Below the pieces are notes generated by a model. That model saw only the letters and a list, made by a program, of their open reading frames with translations, was not told the origin of the DNA and ran no database searches. 38,108 nucleotides of DNA from Sandarakinorhabdus cyanobacteriorum (GTDB lineage: Bacteria; Pseudomonadota; Alphaproteobacteria; Sphingomonadales; Sphingomonadaceae), in the NCBI RefSeq assembly GCF_002251755.1, contig NZ_NOXT01000130.1:992-39099 (forward strand), read 5' to 3'. Made by a program: the position numbers and the translations under genes. Below are positions 1 to 8,928 of this stretch, piece after piece. How positions within the stretch are numbered: position 1 is the first letter of the stretch; every line of letters begins with the position of its first letter.

Positions 1-533
1 ACCCGCAGCTCAGCCTGCGCCCGGCCACGCCGGATGACTGGCCAACCCTGTTCGCTGCCGCCGGCGATCCCGGCATCTGGGCCGGCCATCCGGCGCATGA
101 TCGCTGGCAGGAACCGGTGTTCCGTGCCTTTTTCGACGATGGCCTCGCCAGCGGCGGCATGCTGGTTGCCGAGACGGCGGACGGCGCCATCATCGGCTCG
201 TCACGCTTCGATTTCAGCCGGGCCGGCCCCGGCGAGGTGGAGGTGGGCTGGACCTTCCTGGTGCGCCGCCATTGGGGCGGCAAGGCCAACCATGTCATGA
301 AGGCGCTGATGGTCGGCCATGCGCTGCAGCAGGTGGAGCGCGTGATCTTCATGATCGGGGAGACCAACCTGCGCAGCCGCACCGCCGTCACCCGCATCGG
401 CGCCGCGCTGCAGGATCGCACCTCGACCGTCCAGCTCTCCACCGGGCCGGTCGTCCACCTTTTCTACGCCATCGATCGCGCCGGCTTTGCCGCCGGGCCG
501 CTGGCGCCGCACTGGGCGCAGCGGCTGGCCTGA
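1..533 (+). CDS. GNAT family N-acetyltransferase (5' end outside window)
   Basis: The reading frame is open from the first bases (codons in phase with position 3) to a TGA at 531-533, so the N-terminus lies upstream of the window. The visible 176 residues fit a RimJ/RimL-type GNAT acetyltransferase: an N-terminal LRPATPDDW strand-loop typical of family starts, a central EVEVGWTFLVRRHWGG stretch that fits the acceptor and acetyl-CoA-binding core, and ETNLRSRTAVTRIGA, the usual 'N..S...-..-G' segment near the C-terminus of this subgroup. Such enzymes transfer an acetyl group from acetyl-CoA to a primary amine in the cytosol; the substrate cannot be told. It is convergent with the M1/ABC fusion gene, with a hairpin between the two stops. 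Confidence 0.8.
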   Translation, partial: PQLSLRPATPDDWPTLFAAAGDPGIWAGHPAHDRWQEPVFRAFFDDGLASGGMLVAETADGAIIGSSRFDFSRAGPGEVEVGWTFLVRRHWGGKANHVMKALMVGHALQQVERVIFMIGETNLRSRTAVTRIGAALQDRTSTVQLSTGPVVHLFYAIDRAGFAAGPLAPHWAQRLA

Positions 534-560
534 GATCCTCCCCAAACCACGGGGTGGATC
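534..560. terminator. Candidate bidirectional hairpin between convergent genes
   Basis: GATCCTCCCC (534-543) and GGGGTGGATC (551-560) can pair in a 10-bp stem with one mismatch around the loop AAACCAC. It starts directly after the GNAT stop codon and lies 22 bases from the stop of the convergent M1/ABC gene. Position and stem strength suit a terminator for both genes, but no U-tract follows on either strand, so it is not a canonical intrinsic terminator. Confidence 0.45.
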
Positions 561-582
561 TGCGGTTCGCCAGCGCCGCTGC

Positions 583-3500
583 TCAGTTCACATCCACCAG
601 ATTGTCGTCGGCATTGCGGTCGACATATTTGGCATAGGGGTCGATGCCCGCCACGGTCGGCTTCACCTTGCTGATCAGCACCAGCGTCTGCTTGCCGGAT
701 GTGACCGGCAGCCGGGTCATCGCCAGCACGTTGCGGGCATCAAAGGCCCCCTGCCCCGGCTTGGCCGTGAACAGGCCGACATCGATGCTGTCGGCCAGCG
801 GGGCGGCCGTTTCCACGCCCTTGCCATCGGCATGATACTTGGCGGCATCCACCACCAGCCTGGTTTCCCAGCGGCCATCGGGCAGCTGCCGCGTGGTGGC
901 GCCGGTCGCCTTCAGATCAAATACGGTGATGCGTTCCAGAAGGTCGCTGACCAGTTCGCGTTCCTGGTCGTTGCGCGCCAGGCCCTTGAAGCCATCGGCC
1001 AGCACCTGCGGCGACATGAAGGGCGGGCCACTGAAGCGGTAGCGGCGGAACAGATCGGCCAGCATGGCATTGACCCGATCCTCGCCCAGCCGGTCCTGAA
1101 GCAGATAGAGGACCACGCTGCCCTTGCGATAATGGATATAGCCCTGGTTCTCCACCTTCACCAGCGGCAGCTCCTCGATGGCTTCGTTGCCGCGGTTGCG
1201 CAGATAATTGTCCAGCTCATATTTCAGGAAGCGCCGCATCTTGTCGGGGCCATAGAGCTGCTTCATGACCATCAGCGCCGAATATTGCGCCATGGTCTCC
1301 GTCACGAAATTGGCACCCTGTGTGTCGGCCGGCACGATCTGATGGCCCCAATATTGGTGCCCCAGCTCGTGCGCGGTGATGTAGGTGACATAGTCGATCT
1401 TGTCCGGCTCCGCCGCGTTGGCCAGAAAGCCGATGCCTTCGGAATAGGGCACCGTGCCGGCAAAGGCCTGGGCAAATTCGGCATAGGCCGGAAATTCGAT
1501 GATCCGGGCATGGTTGAACTGGTAAGGCCCGAAATTCCGGGTGAAATAGGCCAGGCTCTTCTGCATGGCGCTGATCATGCGGGCGGTGTTCCAGCCATGA
1601 TCGGGATGGTGGAACACCGAAAGCGGGATGCGGCGGCCATCGGCCAGCGTCGCCTCACCCTTGGCCTCGGCATAGCGCGCCGACTGCACCGAGAAGAAGG
1701 CCAGGATCGGCGTTTTCGACACGAAGCGGGCGGTGCGGCGGCCGCCGCTCACCGTGTCGGCCAGCTTGTCGCCCGGTGCGATCGCGGTTTGATCGGCATC
1801 GGTGATCACCGTGATGTCGCTGGTCACCCACGGCGCGTTGCTCAGATCATTGCGGCGCTGGCCCCAGGCATCGCCCAGTTTCGGCGCCCGCAATTCGCCG
1901 CTGAGGCCACGCTTGCGCCGCGTGATGCGATCGGTGAGCAGCCCCTGCCGGTTGAAGCCGATGACCGGCGCGAAATCGAAATTGTTCAGGAAGGTGCCAT
2001 TCTCGATCAGCGTGCGATCCTGGCCGCGTGCCGGGAAGCCGCGATGCCAACGCTGCGTCACGAAATCGAGCGTGGTCGTCGCCCCCGGCGCCAGCGGCGT
2101 CGCAAAGCGCAGGATGGTGTAGTTGAACCTCTTGTCATCACGCTCCACCCGCGCGCCCGGCACGGCCAGCTTCATGATCCGCGTGTCGCGGTCGCCCAGA
2201 ATCACGTGCAAGCTCTGGACCGGTGCGCCGGTGTCGTTGACCAGCGTGTAGCGCCCGGTTGCATCAAAGCGGCGCTGACCCGGCTTGAGGTCAACGGTCA
2301 CCACGACATTGGTCACGCGCGGCTGCGGCAGCCGTTCATAGCGCAGATATTCCCGCTCCAGATCGGCCAGCCAGATCTCGCCATCGTCGCGGTTGCGATA
2401 TTCGTTCAGCACATTGGTGTTGGTGTAGATGTAGGAACCGGTCGCCGCCGATCCTGCCAGCCCGGCACCAACCAGCAGCAGTGGCACGCCGCGCAGCCGG
2501 CCGGGCAACCGCGCCAGCCGGGGTTTGAGTGACACATCATTGCCGCGCCGCCACAACAGGTGCGCCAGCACCGACAGCAGCAGCGCCCAGCCGGCCCAAT
2601 AGAGCCGCAGCCACCAGGCCGCCGCCCCGCCCAGCCGATCGGCATTCATGTCGGAAAACTGCACGCGCGGCGTTTCGCCATAGAGATAGAGCGGATGTTC
2701 AAAGCCCATCTGGCTCAGCACGATGCCGGCAACAAGATAGACGGTCATCAGCGCCCAGCCGACATATTTGTTGGGTGACAAGGCCTGAACGAAGACCGCC
2801 AGCACGGCGAGCAGCAGCATTTCCACCGTGAACGGCAGCGCATACCAGAGGATGTATTGGCCAAGGGCAATGGCATCGAAACCACGCAGCAGCTGCAGCA
2901 ACACCGCCGCCACCACCGAAATCAGCAGCACACACAGCAGCACCGCCGAAAGCCCGAGCACCTTGGGCACCAGATAGGCCCAGTTGGGCAGCGAGGTCGC
3001 ATCGATGATCTCGTGGAACTTGACCTGGCGGTCGCGCCACACCAGCTCACCGGCATAATAAATGGCGATGATGATCGGGATGATGCCGAAGCTGCCGCGC
3101 AGCTGGTCGATCAGGGCGAAGGTGGCCGGGCGCGAGGGCGTGCCATACAGCTCGCCAAAAAACCACAGCGCGCCACCGGCATTGAACAGGCCCACGATCA
3201 TCAGCACGAAAAAGGCCGGGCTGCGGAACAATTGCACCATTTCAAAGCGGATGCGGCTCCACAGCCGGGCGCTGCCGGCCGCTGCCGGCCGGGTCGGCGG
3301 CAGGCTTTGCACGAGCGTGGGCGGCACGGCGGCAGCCTTGGCCAGTTTCGCATCGGCGCGGGCGGCGGCACGGCTGGAAAGCGCCTTCTGCGTGAAGGAA
3401 AAGCGCCACAGCGCAAAGGCCAGCGCCACCAGGCCCAGCCCGATCATCAACAGGCGATTGCCCAGCAACGCGCCTTCGAGGGCCACCATCTGGCTGTTGG

Positions 3501-4182
3501 ATTCCGCCGCGGTCCAATATTGGGTGGCCACCGCGCTGGCCGCCAGGCCAAAGGGTTCGGCCCAGGCCATGATCTCGCGATATTCGGGCTTGCTCCCCAC
3601 GATGCCGTTGGTCACCAGATAGGCGACAAGGAACACCACCACGCCGACATAGCTGCCCATCATCGACCGCGTGACCGTGGCCACCGCAAAGAAGATCGCC
3701 GAGGTGAGGAAGATGTTGGGCAAGGCCAGAAACGCCCAGGCCTGGGCATAATATTCAATGCGATTGGGGCCGATGGTTTCCGGATCAAGCCACGGCATCA
3801 GCGTTCCGACGAAGATGGCCAGCGGGACACAGCCAAAGGCCAGCGCCGCAGTTGCAAAGGCCCCGGTGAAACGCGCAATGAGATAGTTGAACTTCGACAC
3901 CCGGGTGGCGCGCACCATCGGGCCAAAGCCGCTTTCGTCATCGCGCACCACCACATTGGCGACAAAGGCCGTGGTGACGAACATGAAGAATACCGACAGG
4001 ATCAGATGGATTTGGGTGATCGCCGCCGGGCTGTTGACATGCACATTGCCACCCGATCCCATCTGGATCTCGTCAACGGTGACAGCGCCAAAGGTCATCA
4101 GGAAAAACAGCACGGAAACAACCCAGAACACCGGGTTCTTCAGCTGATACTTGAGCTCGAACAGCGCGATGGGCGCGAACAT
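583..4182 (-). CDS. ABC-2 permease / M1-family metallopeptidase fusion protein
   Basis: The 1199-residue protein has two parts. Roughly the first 590 residues carry many hydrophobic helices in two blocks, with ABC-2 permease features (MFAPIALFELKYQLKNPVFW at the N-terminus; a second block with YYAGELVWRDRQVKF). The remainder is an M1 (gluzincin) peptidase: zinc motif HELGH at 938-942, third ligand probably E962 in FVTETMAQY, and a later HYRKGSVVLY that may supply the catalytic tyrosine. The aminopeptidase GAMEN motif is not evident; PYSEGIGF lies at the equivalent place, so true aminopeptidase activity is uncertain. The gene follows its ABC ATPase by 14 bp and is the last of an ArsR-ATPase-fusion set. 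The fusion is a known annotation type in proteobacteria; the transported or cleaved substrate is unknown. The peptidase is probably extracytoplasmic (inference). Confidence 0.9.
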   Translation of the reverse strand: MFAPIALFELKYQLKNPVFWVVSVLFFLMTFGAVTVDEIQMGSGGNVHVNSPAAITQIHLILSVFFMFVTTAFVANVVVRDDESGFGPMVRATRVSKFNYLIARFTGAFATAALAFGCVPLAIFVGTLMPWLDPETIGPNRIEYYAQAWAFLALPNIFLTSAIFFAVATVTRSMMGSYVGVVVFLVAYLVTNGIVGSKPEYREIMAWAEPFGLAASAVATQYWTAAESNSQMVALEGALLGNRLLMIGLGLVALAFALWRFSFTQKALSSRAAARADAKLAKAAAVPPTLVQSLPPTRPAAAGSARLWSRIRFEMVQLFRSPAFFVLMIVGLFNAGGALWFFGELYGTPSRPATFALIDQLRGSFGIIPIIIAIYYAGELVWRDRQVKFHEIIDATSLPNWAYLVPKVLGLSAVLLCVLLISVVAAVLLQLLRGFDAIALGQYILWYALPFTVEMLLLAVLAVFVQALSPNKYVGWALMTVYLVAGIVLSQMGFEHPLYLYGETPRVQFSDMNADRLGGAAAWWLRLYWAGWALLLSVLAHLLWRRGNDVSLKPRLARLPGRLRGVPLLLVGAGLAGSAATGSYIYTNTNVLNEYRNRDDGEIWLADLEREYLRYERLPQPRVTNVVVTVDLKPGQRRFDATGRYTLVNDTGAPVQSLHVILGDRDTRIMKLAVPGARVERDDKRFNYTILRFATPLAPGATTTLDFVTQRWHRGFPARGQDRTLIENGTFLNNFDFAPVIGFNRQGLLTDRITRRKRGLSGELRAPKLGDAWGQRRNDLSNAPWVTSDITVITDADQTAIAPGDKLADTVSGGRRTARFVSKTPILAFFSVQSARYAEAKGEATLADGRRIPLSVFHHPDHGWNTARMISAMQKSLAYFTRNFGPYQFNHARIIEFPAYAEFAQAFAGTVPYSEGIGFLANAAEPDKIDYVTYITAHELGHQYWGHQIVPADTQGANFVTETMAQYSALMVMKQLYGPDKMRRFLKYELDNYLRNRGNEAIEELPLVKVENQGYIHYRKGSVVLYLLQDRLGEDRVNAMLADLFRRYRFSGPPFMSPQVLADGFKGLARNDQERELVSDLLERITVFDLKATGATTRQLPDGRWETRLVVDAAKYHADGKGVETAAPLADSIDVGLFTAKPGQGAFDARNVLAMTRLPVTSGKQTLVLISKVKPTVAGIDPYAKYVDRNADDNLVDVN

Positions 4183-4196
4183 GGCGATGCTCCCGT

Positions 4197-5090
4197 TCAG
4201 GCGGCGGCAGCGGTGGTGGCGCGGCGGCTCTTAGCCAGCGTGGCGAAATACACGTCTTCAAGGCCGCCAGGCACCGGTTCGAAGCCGGCACCGGGATCAT
4301 GATCGGACAGCACGTGCACGATGGTGCGGCCGGCGAACAGCCGGGTGGAAATCACCTCGTGGCTGGCCTTCAACGCCTCCAGTTCGTCGCGCCGGATCGT
4401 CTTGCCCCACACGCTGCCGCGCGCCCGTTCGATCAGATCAAGCGGCGCCCCTTCCAGCTGGATGCGCCCGGCGGCCAGCACCGCCATGCGCGGGCACAGA
4501 TCGGCGACATCCTCGACAATGTGGGTCGAAAGGATCACCACCACATTCTCGCCAATCTCGGCCAGCAGGTTCAGGAAGCGGTTGCGCTCTTCGGGGTCAA
4601 GGCCGGCGGTGGGTTCGTCCACGATGATCAGGCGCGGATTCCCGATCAGCGCCTGGGCAATGCCGAACCGCTGCCGCATCCCGCCCGAAAAACCGGCAAT
4701 CGCCTTGCCGCGCACCGCCCACAAGTTGGTCTGGTTCAGCAGCGTTTCCACCGTCGCCTTGCGGTCGGCCGCACTGGCAATGCCCTTCAGCACGCACATA
4801 TGGTCCAGCATGTCGTAGGCCGAAACGCGCGGATAGACGCCGAAATCCTGCGGCAGATAACCCAGCGTCTCGCGCAGCCGTTCCGGCTCGGCGATCACGT
4901 CGATATCGCCAAAGCGGATGCTGCCTGCCGTTGGCGTCTGCAAGGTGGCGACCGTGCGCATCAGGGTGGATTTGCCGGCGCCATTGGGGCCCAACAGGCC
5001 GAACATGCCGGTGGGGATGGTCAGGTTCACATCATCCAGGGCACGGGTGCCGTTGGGATAGACATGGGTGACGCCCGACAGTTGCAGCAT
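4197..5090 (-). CDS. ABC transporter ATP-binding protein (partner of permease/M1 fusion)
   Basis: This 297-residue ABC ATPase has Walker A GPNGAGKST (about 34-42), signature FSGGMRQRFGIAQAL, and Walker B LIIVDEPTAGLDPEE followed by the H-loop STHIVED. The start is the ATG at 5090 because GGAGG stands about 9 bases upstream (CCACCGGAGGTTTCTTGACC); the longer open frame upstream crosses the ArsR gene and is an artefact. It is the DRA-type ATPase that would power the ABC-2 permease/M1 peptidase encoded 14 bp downstream. It has its own candidate promoter in the short gap after the ArsR gene, so it need not depend on ArsR readthrough. Confidence 0.93.
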   Translation of the reverse strand: MLQLSGVTHVYPNGTRALDDVNLTIPTGMFGLLGPNGAGKSTLMRTVATLQTPTAGSIRFGDIDVIAEPERLRETLGYLPQDFGVYPRVSAYDMLDHMCVLKGIASAADRKATVETLLNQTNLWAVRGKAIAGFSGGMRQRFGIAQALIGNPRLIIVDEPTAGLDPEERNRFLNLLAEIGENVVVILSTHIVEDVADLCPRMAVLAAGRIQLEGAPLDLIERARGSVWGKTIRRDELEALKASHEVISTRLFAGRTIVHVLSDHDPGAGFEPVPGGLEDVYFATLAKSRRATTAAAA

Positions 5091-5120
5091 GGTCAAGAAA
5101 CCTCCGGTGGATGCCGGCAT

Positions 5121-5148
5121 TCTATAGCAGCTGTGTTGTTGATGTAAA
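5121..5148 (-). promoter_or_regulatory. Candidate sigma-70 promoter for ABC ATPase-permease/M1 genes
   Basis: On the minus strand, TTTACA (5148-5143) and TATAGA (5126-5121) are separated by 16 bases, a good match to -35/-10 elements, and end about 30 bases before the ATPase ATG. The stretch is distinctly AT-richer than its surroundings. The ArsR protein encoded just upstream is the obvious candidate repressor, but I see no clean dyad here. Confidence 0.5.
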
Positions 5149-5158
5149 GCGGTACCGG

Positions 5159-5479
5159 TCAGGCAGGGGCAAGCGGTGTGGGCGGGCAATAAATGGCGGC
5201 CAGGGTGGCGATCAGCTGGAGCACGGCCGGATCGGCGATGCGGTAATAGATGGTCTGGGCATCGCGCCGGGTGGACACCAGCCCTTCGGCCCGCAGCAGC
5301 GCCAGATGCTGGGACAGTGCCGATTGCGACAGCCCGACCTGCAGCGACCCGACCGACCGTTCGCCATCGCCGATCTGGCACAGGATCAGCAGCCGCCGTT
5401 CATTGGACAAGGCCTTGAGCAACCGCGCCGCCTGGGCCGCGCTGGCTTCGAATGCCGCCAGATCTCCGGTCATTTCCAT
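5159..5479 (-). CDS. ArsR-family winged-helix regulator
   Basis: The 106-residue protein has the ArsR layout: LLKALSNERRLLILCQI (first helices), a helix-turn-helix with recognition helix SQSALSQHLALLRAEGLV, and the wing RRDAQTIYYRI. The ELCVCDL metal site of ArsR/SmtB-type sensors is absent (the equivalent place reads ERSVGSLQ), and the only cysteines are one in helix LCQI and one near the C-terminus. A classical arsenic site is therefore not supported, and the inducer is unknown. It lies 68 bp upstream of the ABC ATPase and points the same way, so it probably controls that pair. An alternative start is the ATG two codons further in. Confidence 0.88.
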   Translation of the reverse strand: MEMTGDLAAFEASAAQAARLLKALSNERRLLILCQIGDGERSVGSLQVGLSQSALSQHLALLRAEGLVSTRRDAQTIYYRIADPAVLQLIATLAAIYCPPTPLAPA

Positions 5480-5528
5480 TGCTGCAACCTAGGCGAGAGC
5501 GGCCGGACGGGCAAGCTGGCGCACCGGT

Positions 5529-6773
5529 TCAATCGTTGGCAAAGGCCGGCGCCGCATCCAGATCATCAAGGCCCATCGGCCTGCCGCCAAACAGATAGGG
5601 ATAATGATATTCGCGCAAGGCCCGGTGCCAGGCCCGCACCCGCGCCCGAAAGGCCAGATCGGCGGCAACATCGCTGCCGGCCAGATGCTGCAAGGCCTGC
5701 GCCGCCTTCAACGGCGGCAACAGCCAGCCCAGGCGCTGGGCCAACGCCTCCCGCCGGGCAATGCCGGCCTCGCGCGCGGCGCTGTCGGCGGCAACAGCCA
5801 GGTCGCCCAGATGCTGGAAGGCGAAATACCATTTCCATTCAAAGGCAAGACCGGTTGCGGCCTGGCTGGCATAGGCCGGATACTGCGCCACAAAGCGCGC
5901 CATGGTCTGGGCCTTGGGCCGATCCCATCCGGCATGCACCTCCTCGCGGTTTTCCCGGGCAATGGCCGCAGCATCGGGCAGCGGCACAGCGGCATTGATC
6001 GCAAGGTGCGCCGCCGCCGGCACCACCAGCGTGATCGCAAACCACAGGCCGGCCAGCACCGCGGCCTGGGTGGCCGATGCCGCGGCCGTGCGCGCCACCG
6101 CCAGGGTGACCAGCGCCCAAAATGCCAGGCTGGCCAGCACCAGGGCCGCCGCCCCTGCCAGCCGGGCCGGTGCCGTGCCTTCGATCAGGCCGGCCGCCCC
6201 AAGCGGCAGCAGCAGCGCCAGCGCGACACCCGACACCCGCAGCAGCGCGCGCGGCGACCACAGCCGCCACCGCGCCCGGGGCAGGCTGTCGAGTGCGGCC
6301 AACCGGCCGGCTTCCCGCTCGCCCGACCAGAGATCATGCAGCAAGGCGATCAGCAGCAAGGGCGCCAGATACAAAGTGACAAAGGCAAAATCGAAGCGTC
6401 CGGCCAGCAGCAGTTCCGGGTTGGCGGCTTCATTGTCGTTGATCTGGCCTTCCAGGGCCAGGATGCGGATGCGCAGGATGGCCGGCACCGCATCACCGCG
6501 CGCTGGCGCCAAAAACGCCAGATCGCCGGGCGTGCGCCAGGCCGGGAAGTTGCGATAATAGCCGAACTCGCCTGCATCACCGTGGGCAAAGCTGGCGGTG
6601 GCGGCCGTTTCCCGCGCCTCCAGCGCCCGCACGTGGGCGATATCGGCACGGGTGCGCGCCACCTCGGCCAGGCCCAACGCCACGGCGACACCGGCCAGCA
6701 GCGCCAGCACCACCAGCCCCAGCCGTGCCGCCCCGCCGAGCAGGCGCCATTCCCGCGCCAGGCCCGCGATCAT
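5529..6773 (-). CDS. Module A ABC-2 permease, second subunit (DUF3526-type)
   Basis: A 414-residue membrane protein. The start at 6773 overlaps the stop of the preceding permease as ATGA, so translation is coupled. It has one N-terminal membrane helix, then a long extracytoplasmic region (about residues 45-145) containing EFGYYRNFPAW and NPELLLAGRFDFAFV, then several hydrophobic helices and a polar segment before the C-terminus. This is the topology of ABC-2 permeases annotated with DUF3526. It is a paralogue of the 25589-26959 gene, which shares the NPELL-AG/RG-DLGFV motif and the position as last permease after a first permease and an ATPase. It presumably forms a heterodimeric permease with its upstream neighbour; since that neighbour is interrupted, the module may be inactive. 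Substrate unknown; zinc or a zinc-ligand complex is inferred from context. Confidence 0.85.
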   Translation of the reverse strand: MIAGLAREWRLLGGAARLGLVVLALLAGVAVALGLAEVARTRADIAHVRALEARETAATASFAHGDAGEFGYYRNFPAWRTPGDLAFLAPARGDAVPAILRIRILALEGQINDNEAANPELLLAGRFDFAFVTLYLAPLLLIALLHDLWSGEREAGRLAALDSLPRARWRLWSPRALLRVSGVALALLLPLGAAGLIEGTAPARLAGAAALVLASLAFWALVTLAVARTAAASATQAAVLAGLWFAITLVVPAAAHLAINAAVPLPDAAAIARENREEVHAGWDRPKAQTMARFVAQYPAYASQAATGLAFEWKWYFAFQHLGDLAVAADSAAREAGIARREALAQRLGWLLPPLKAAQALQHLAGSDVAADLAFRARVRAWHRALREYHYPYLFGGRPMGLDDLDAAPAFAND

Positions 6774-8206
6774 GGCTGCACCCGCCGCGCGGCCCGCGCC
6801 AGTGCCAGGGCGAGCGCGGCGCCCCACAGCAGCATCACCGCCAGGCCGGGCAGCATTGCCTGCATCCGTGCCAGCGGCGAGGGCCCGGCATGGGCAAAGG
6901 GCCGTTGCTCGGCCCAGAAACGGGCGGATATCCGGCTCTGCCGCTCGGCAATGGGATCCTTGCCCCGCGCCGCATCATCGGCCGCCTTCACCGCACGAGT
7001 GTGCAGGCCATTCAGGGACTGGATCAGGCGGTACCGATGGGCTTCGGCGGCATCGAGAAAGACAAGGTGGCTGGCCAGATCGGTGGCAGCGCCGGCCATG
7101 CTGGCCTGGGCAAAGCCGATGGCCGGGCTCAGGAGGCTGGCCATGGCCAACACCCGGTGCTGGCGCTGCTAGATGGCGGCGGCCGCGGCGGCGTGATCGG
7201 CAAAGAGCCGGCTGGTCAGCCGCTCGCCTTCGGCCGACAGCGCGCCGCGATAGTTGAAGGGCAGATCCTCCACCCGCGCCACCCGATATTGCCGCAGCAA
7301 CCGCGCCTTGAAGGCGGCGAAGTGCGGATCATTGGGGTTGTGGCTGTCGCCAAGCCGGCGGAGTTCATCGTGGATCACCAGATCGGTTTCGGCCTTGGTG
7401 GGCAGCGGATGCGCCAGCCCGGCCACGCCGGCCGCCGCGCGCGGCACCAGCACCACCAGCACCGCCCAGGCCAGCACCAGGCCAAGCAGCGCCGCCTGCG
7501 CGGTGCGCGCCAGCACCGACACCAGGGTGATGCCCAACACCCATAGTGCCAGCCACAGCAGCGCCGCCAGCGCCATCACCAGCGCCACACCCGCATCCGC
7601 CGGGCTCTGCCAGGCGGCCCAGCCCAGTGCCAGCAGCGCCGGCACCGCCGCCACCCCGGCGACACCGGCCAGGGCCAGCGCCTTGCCGGCCACCAGCCGC
7701 GCCGGGGGCAGCCCCTGCGCAATCTGCTGGATCAACAGGCCGCTCTGCCGTTCCGCCACGATCATCTGAAAGCCAACGAACACCAGCAGCAACGGCACCA
7801 GCACGCGCAGCACGAAGGCCGGGGTGAGCTGGCCAAAACGGATCAGGCCCGAGGATTCGCGCGCCGCGCCCAGCGTGGTGGCGTTCTGGCGATGGCCCTC
7901 CAGATAGAGGAGCGAGCCGGCATAGGCGTCAACGCCCGGCTCGAAGGCGGCAAGGCCACTCAAGGGCCGCAGCGCATAAGTGCCATAATGCACCATGCGA
8001 TGGGGATGGCGATCGGGCTGGTTGGCAAAGGCCTGGTTGGCCGCGGCCTGGGCCGTGGCGCGGTTTGCCGCGATGCGGCTGGCCTCGCTGGCACCGGTGA
8101 TAGCGGCAATGGCCGACAGCATGACCAGCAGCACCAGCGCCACCACCGCCAGGCGGGAGCGCGCGAACAGCCGATACTGGGCCGAGGCCACACGCCAGAT
8201 TGTCAT
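6770..8206 (-). pseudogene. Module A ABC-2 permease, first subunit, interrupted by in-frame TAG
   Basis: The reading frame runs from ATG 8206 (ATGA overlap with the ATPase stop) to TGA 6770, 478 codons, and is broken only by TAG at codon 346 (7171-7169). Upstream are a first membrane helix, an extracytoplasmic region with HYGTYALRPLSGLAAFEPG, and the main helix bundle. Downstream, in the same frame, follow VLAMASLLSPAIGFAQ, AEAHRYRLIQSLNGLH and a last membrane helix. The intact paralogue at 26956-28374 (472 aa) aligns colinearly across the stop (LRLAALLSPLVPLQN, AEAHRRRIISLLN). This is a point nonsense change, probably from CAG (Gln), since the next codons read CAG CGC CAG. It could be a recent mutation, a sequencing error or, less likely, a suppressed amber codon. 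A GTG six codons after the stop could reinitiate a 127-residue tail, which would not be a working permease by itself. Confidence 0.85.
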
Positions 8207-8928
8207 GCCGACACAAAGCCGTTGTGCAACTGGTTGAGATCAAAGCGCGGGCTATCCGCCGCCGCTTGCCATTCCCGTGCCAGCCGGCCACCGGCCAAGA
8301 GGCCGATGCGGCCCGCCACATCGGCTGCCCCGAACAGATCATGGGTGACCATCAACACCGCCACGCCGCGCGCCGCAACGTCCGCCACCAGGACGTGAAA
8401 ATCGCGGGTCGCCGCCGGATCCAGGCCAGACGTGGGCTCGTCCAGCAGCAGCAGCGGGGTCTGCCGCAGCAAGGCCAGCGCGATCCCGGTCTTCTGGCGC
8501 ATGCCCTTGGAAAAGCCGCCCACCGGCCGGTCCCAGGCACTCTGGGCCAGCTTCACCGCGCAAAGCGCATCGGCAACTGCGCCAGCCGCGCGCGGCGTGC
8601 CGGCGAGATCGAGGAAATAGTCGATATTCTCCCGCGCCGTAAAACTGGGATAGAGCGCAACATTTTCAAGTAGATAGGCGGTCGCAGCGCGCACCGCATC
8701 GGGCGCGGTGGCCGGATCATGGCCCGCCACCGCGATGCGCCCACCGCTGCGCGGCAACAGGCCCAACAGGGCAAACAAGGTGGTCGATTTGCCGGCGCCA
8801 TTGCCGCCCAGCAAGGCATAGACGTCGCCGGGTTCCAGGCTGAGCGACAGGCCATCCACGATGCGGCGGCCAGCGCGTTCGACCACCAGCCCATCAATGG
8901 CCAGCACCGGGGCCAGCGGGGCGGCCAT
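8203..8928 (-). CDS. Module A ABC transporter ATP-binding protein
   Basis: A 241-residue ABC ATPase: Walker A GGNGAGKST (41-49), signature FSKGMRQKTGIALAL, Walker B LLLLDEPTSGLDP, H-loop VTHDLFGAADVAG. The start at 8928 is chosen because its ATG overlaps the TGA of the TonB receptor (TGATG); the gene ends in an ATGA overlap with the first permease. The closest relative in the window is the module B ATPase (28371-29090), which shares the SKGMRQK signature and the HD-x-F motif after the H-loop histidine. These are ATPases of the GldA/NosF type that drive ABC-2 permeases, not ZnuC-type importers; no periplasmic binding protein gene is present. It should energise the two downstream permeases. Confidence 0.92.
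   Translation of the reverse strand: MAAPLAPVLAIDGLVVERAGRRIVDGLSLSLEPGDVYALLGGNGAGKSTTLFALLGLLPRSGGRIAVAGHDPATAPDAVRAATAYLLENVALYPSFTARENIDYFLDLAGTPRAAGAVADALCAVKLAQSAWDRPVGGFSKGMRQKTGIALALLRQTPLLLLDEPTSGLDPAATRDFHVLVADVAARGVAVLMVTHDLFGAADVAGRIGLLAGGRLAREWQAAADSPRFDLNQLHNGFVSA

Noticed and set aside
487-2532. Long plus-strand open frame (681 codons) opposite the M1/ABC fusion gene
   Set aside because: It has no recognisable domain, is rich in His/Arg/Gln/Pro and is exactly antisense to a gene with clear motifs. It is a high-GC shadow; the same holds for long frames opposite 2857-4302, 5604-7172, 21579-23480, 24425-25537, 25544-27130 and 26959-28689.
5159-5479. Arsenic-resistance ArsR
   Set aside because: The ELCVCDL metal site is missing and no arsenic gene is adjacent; only the family assignment is kept.
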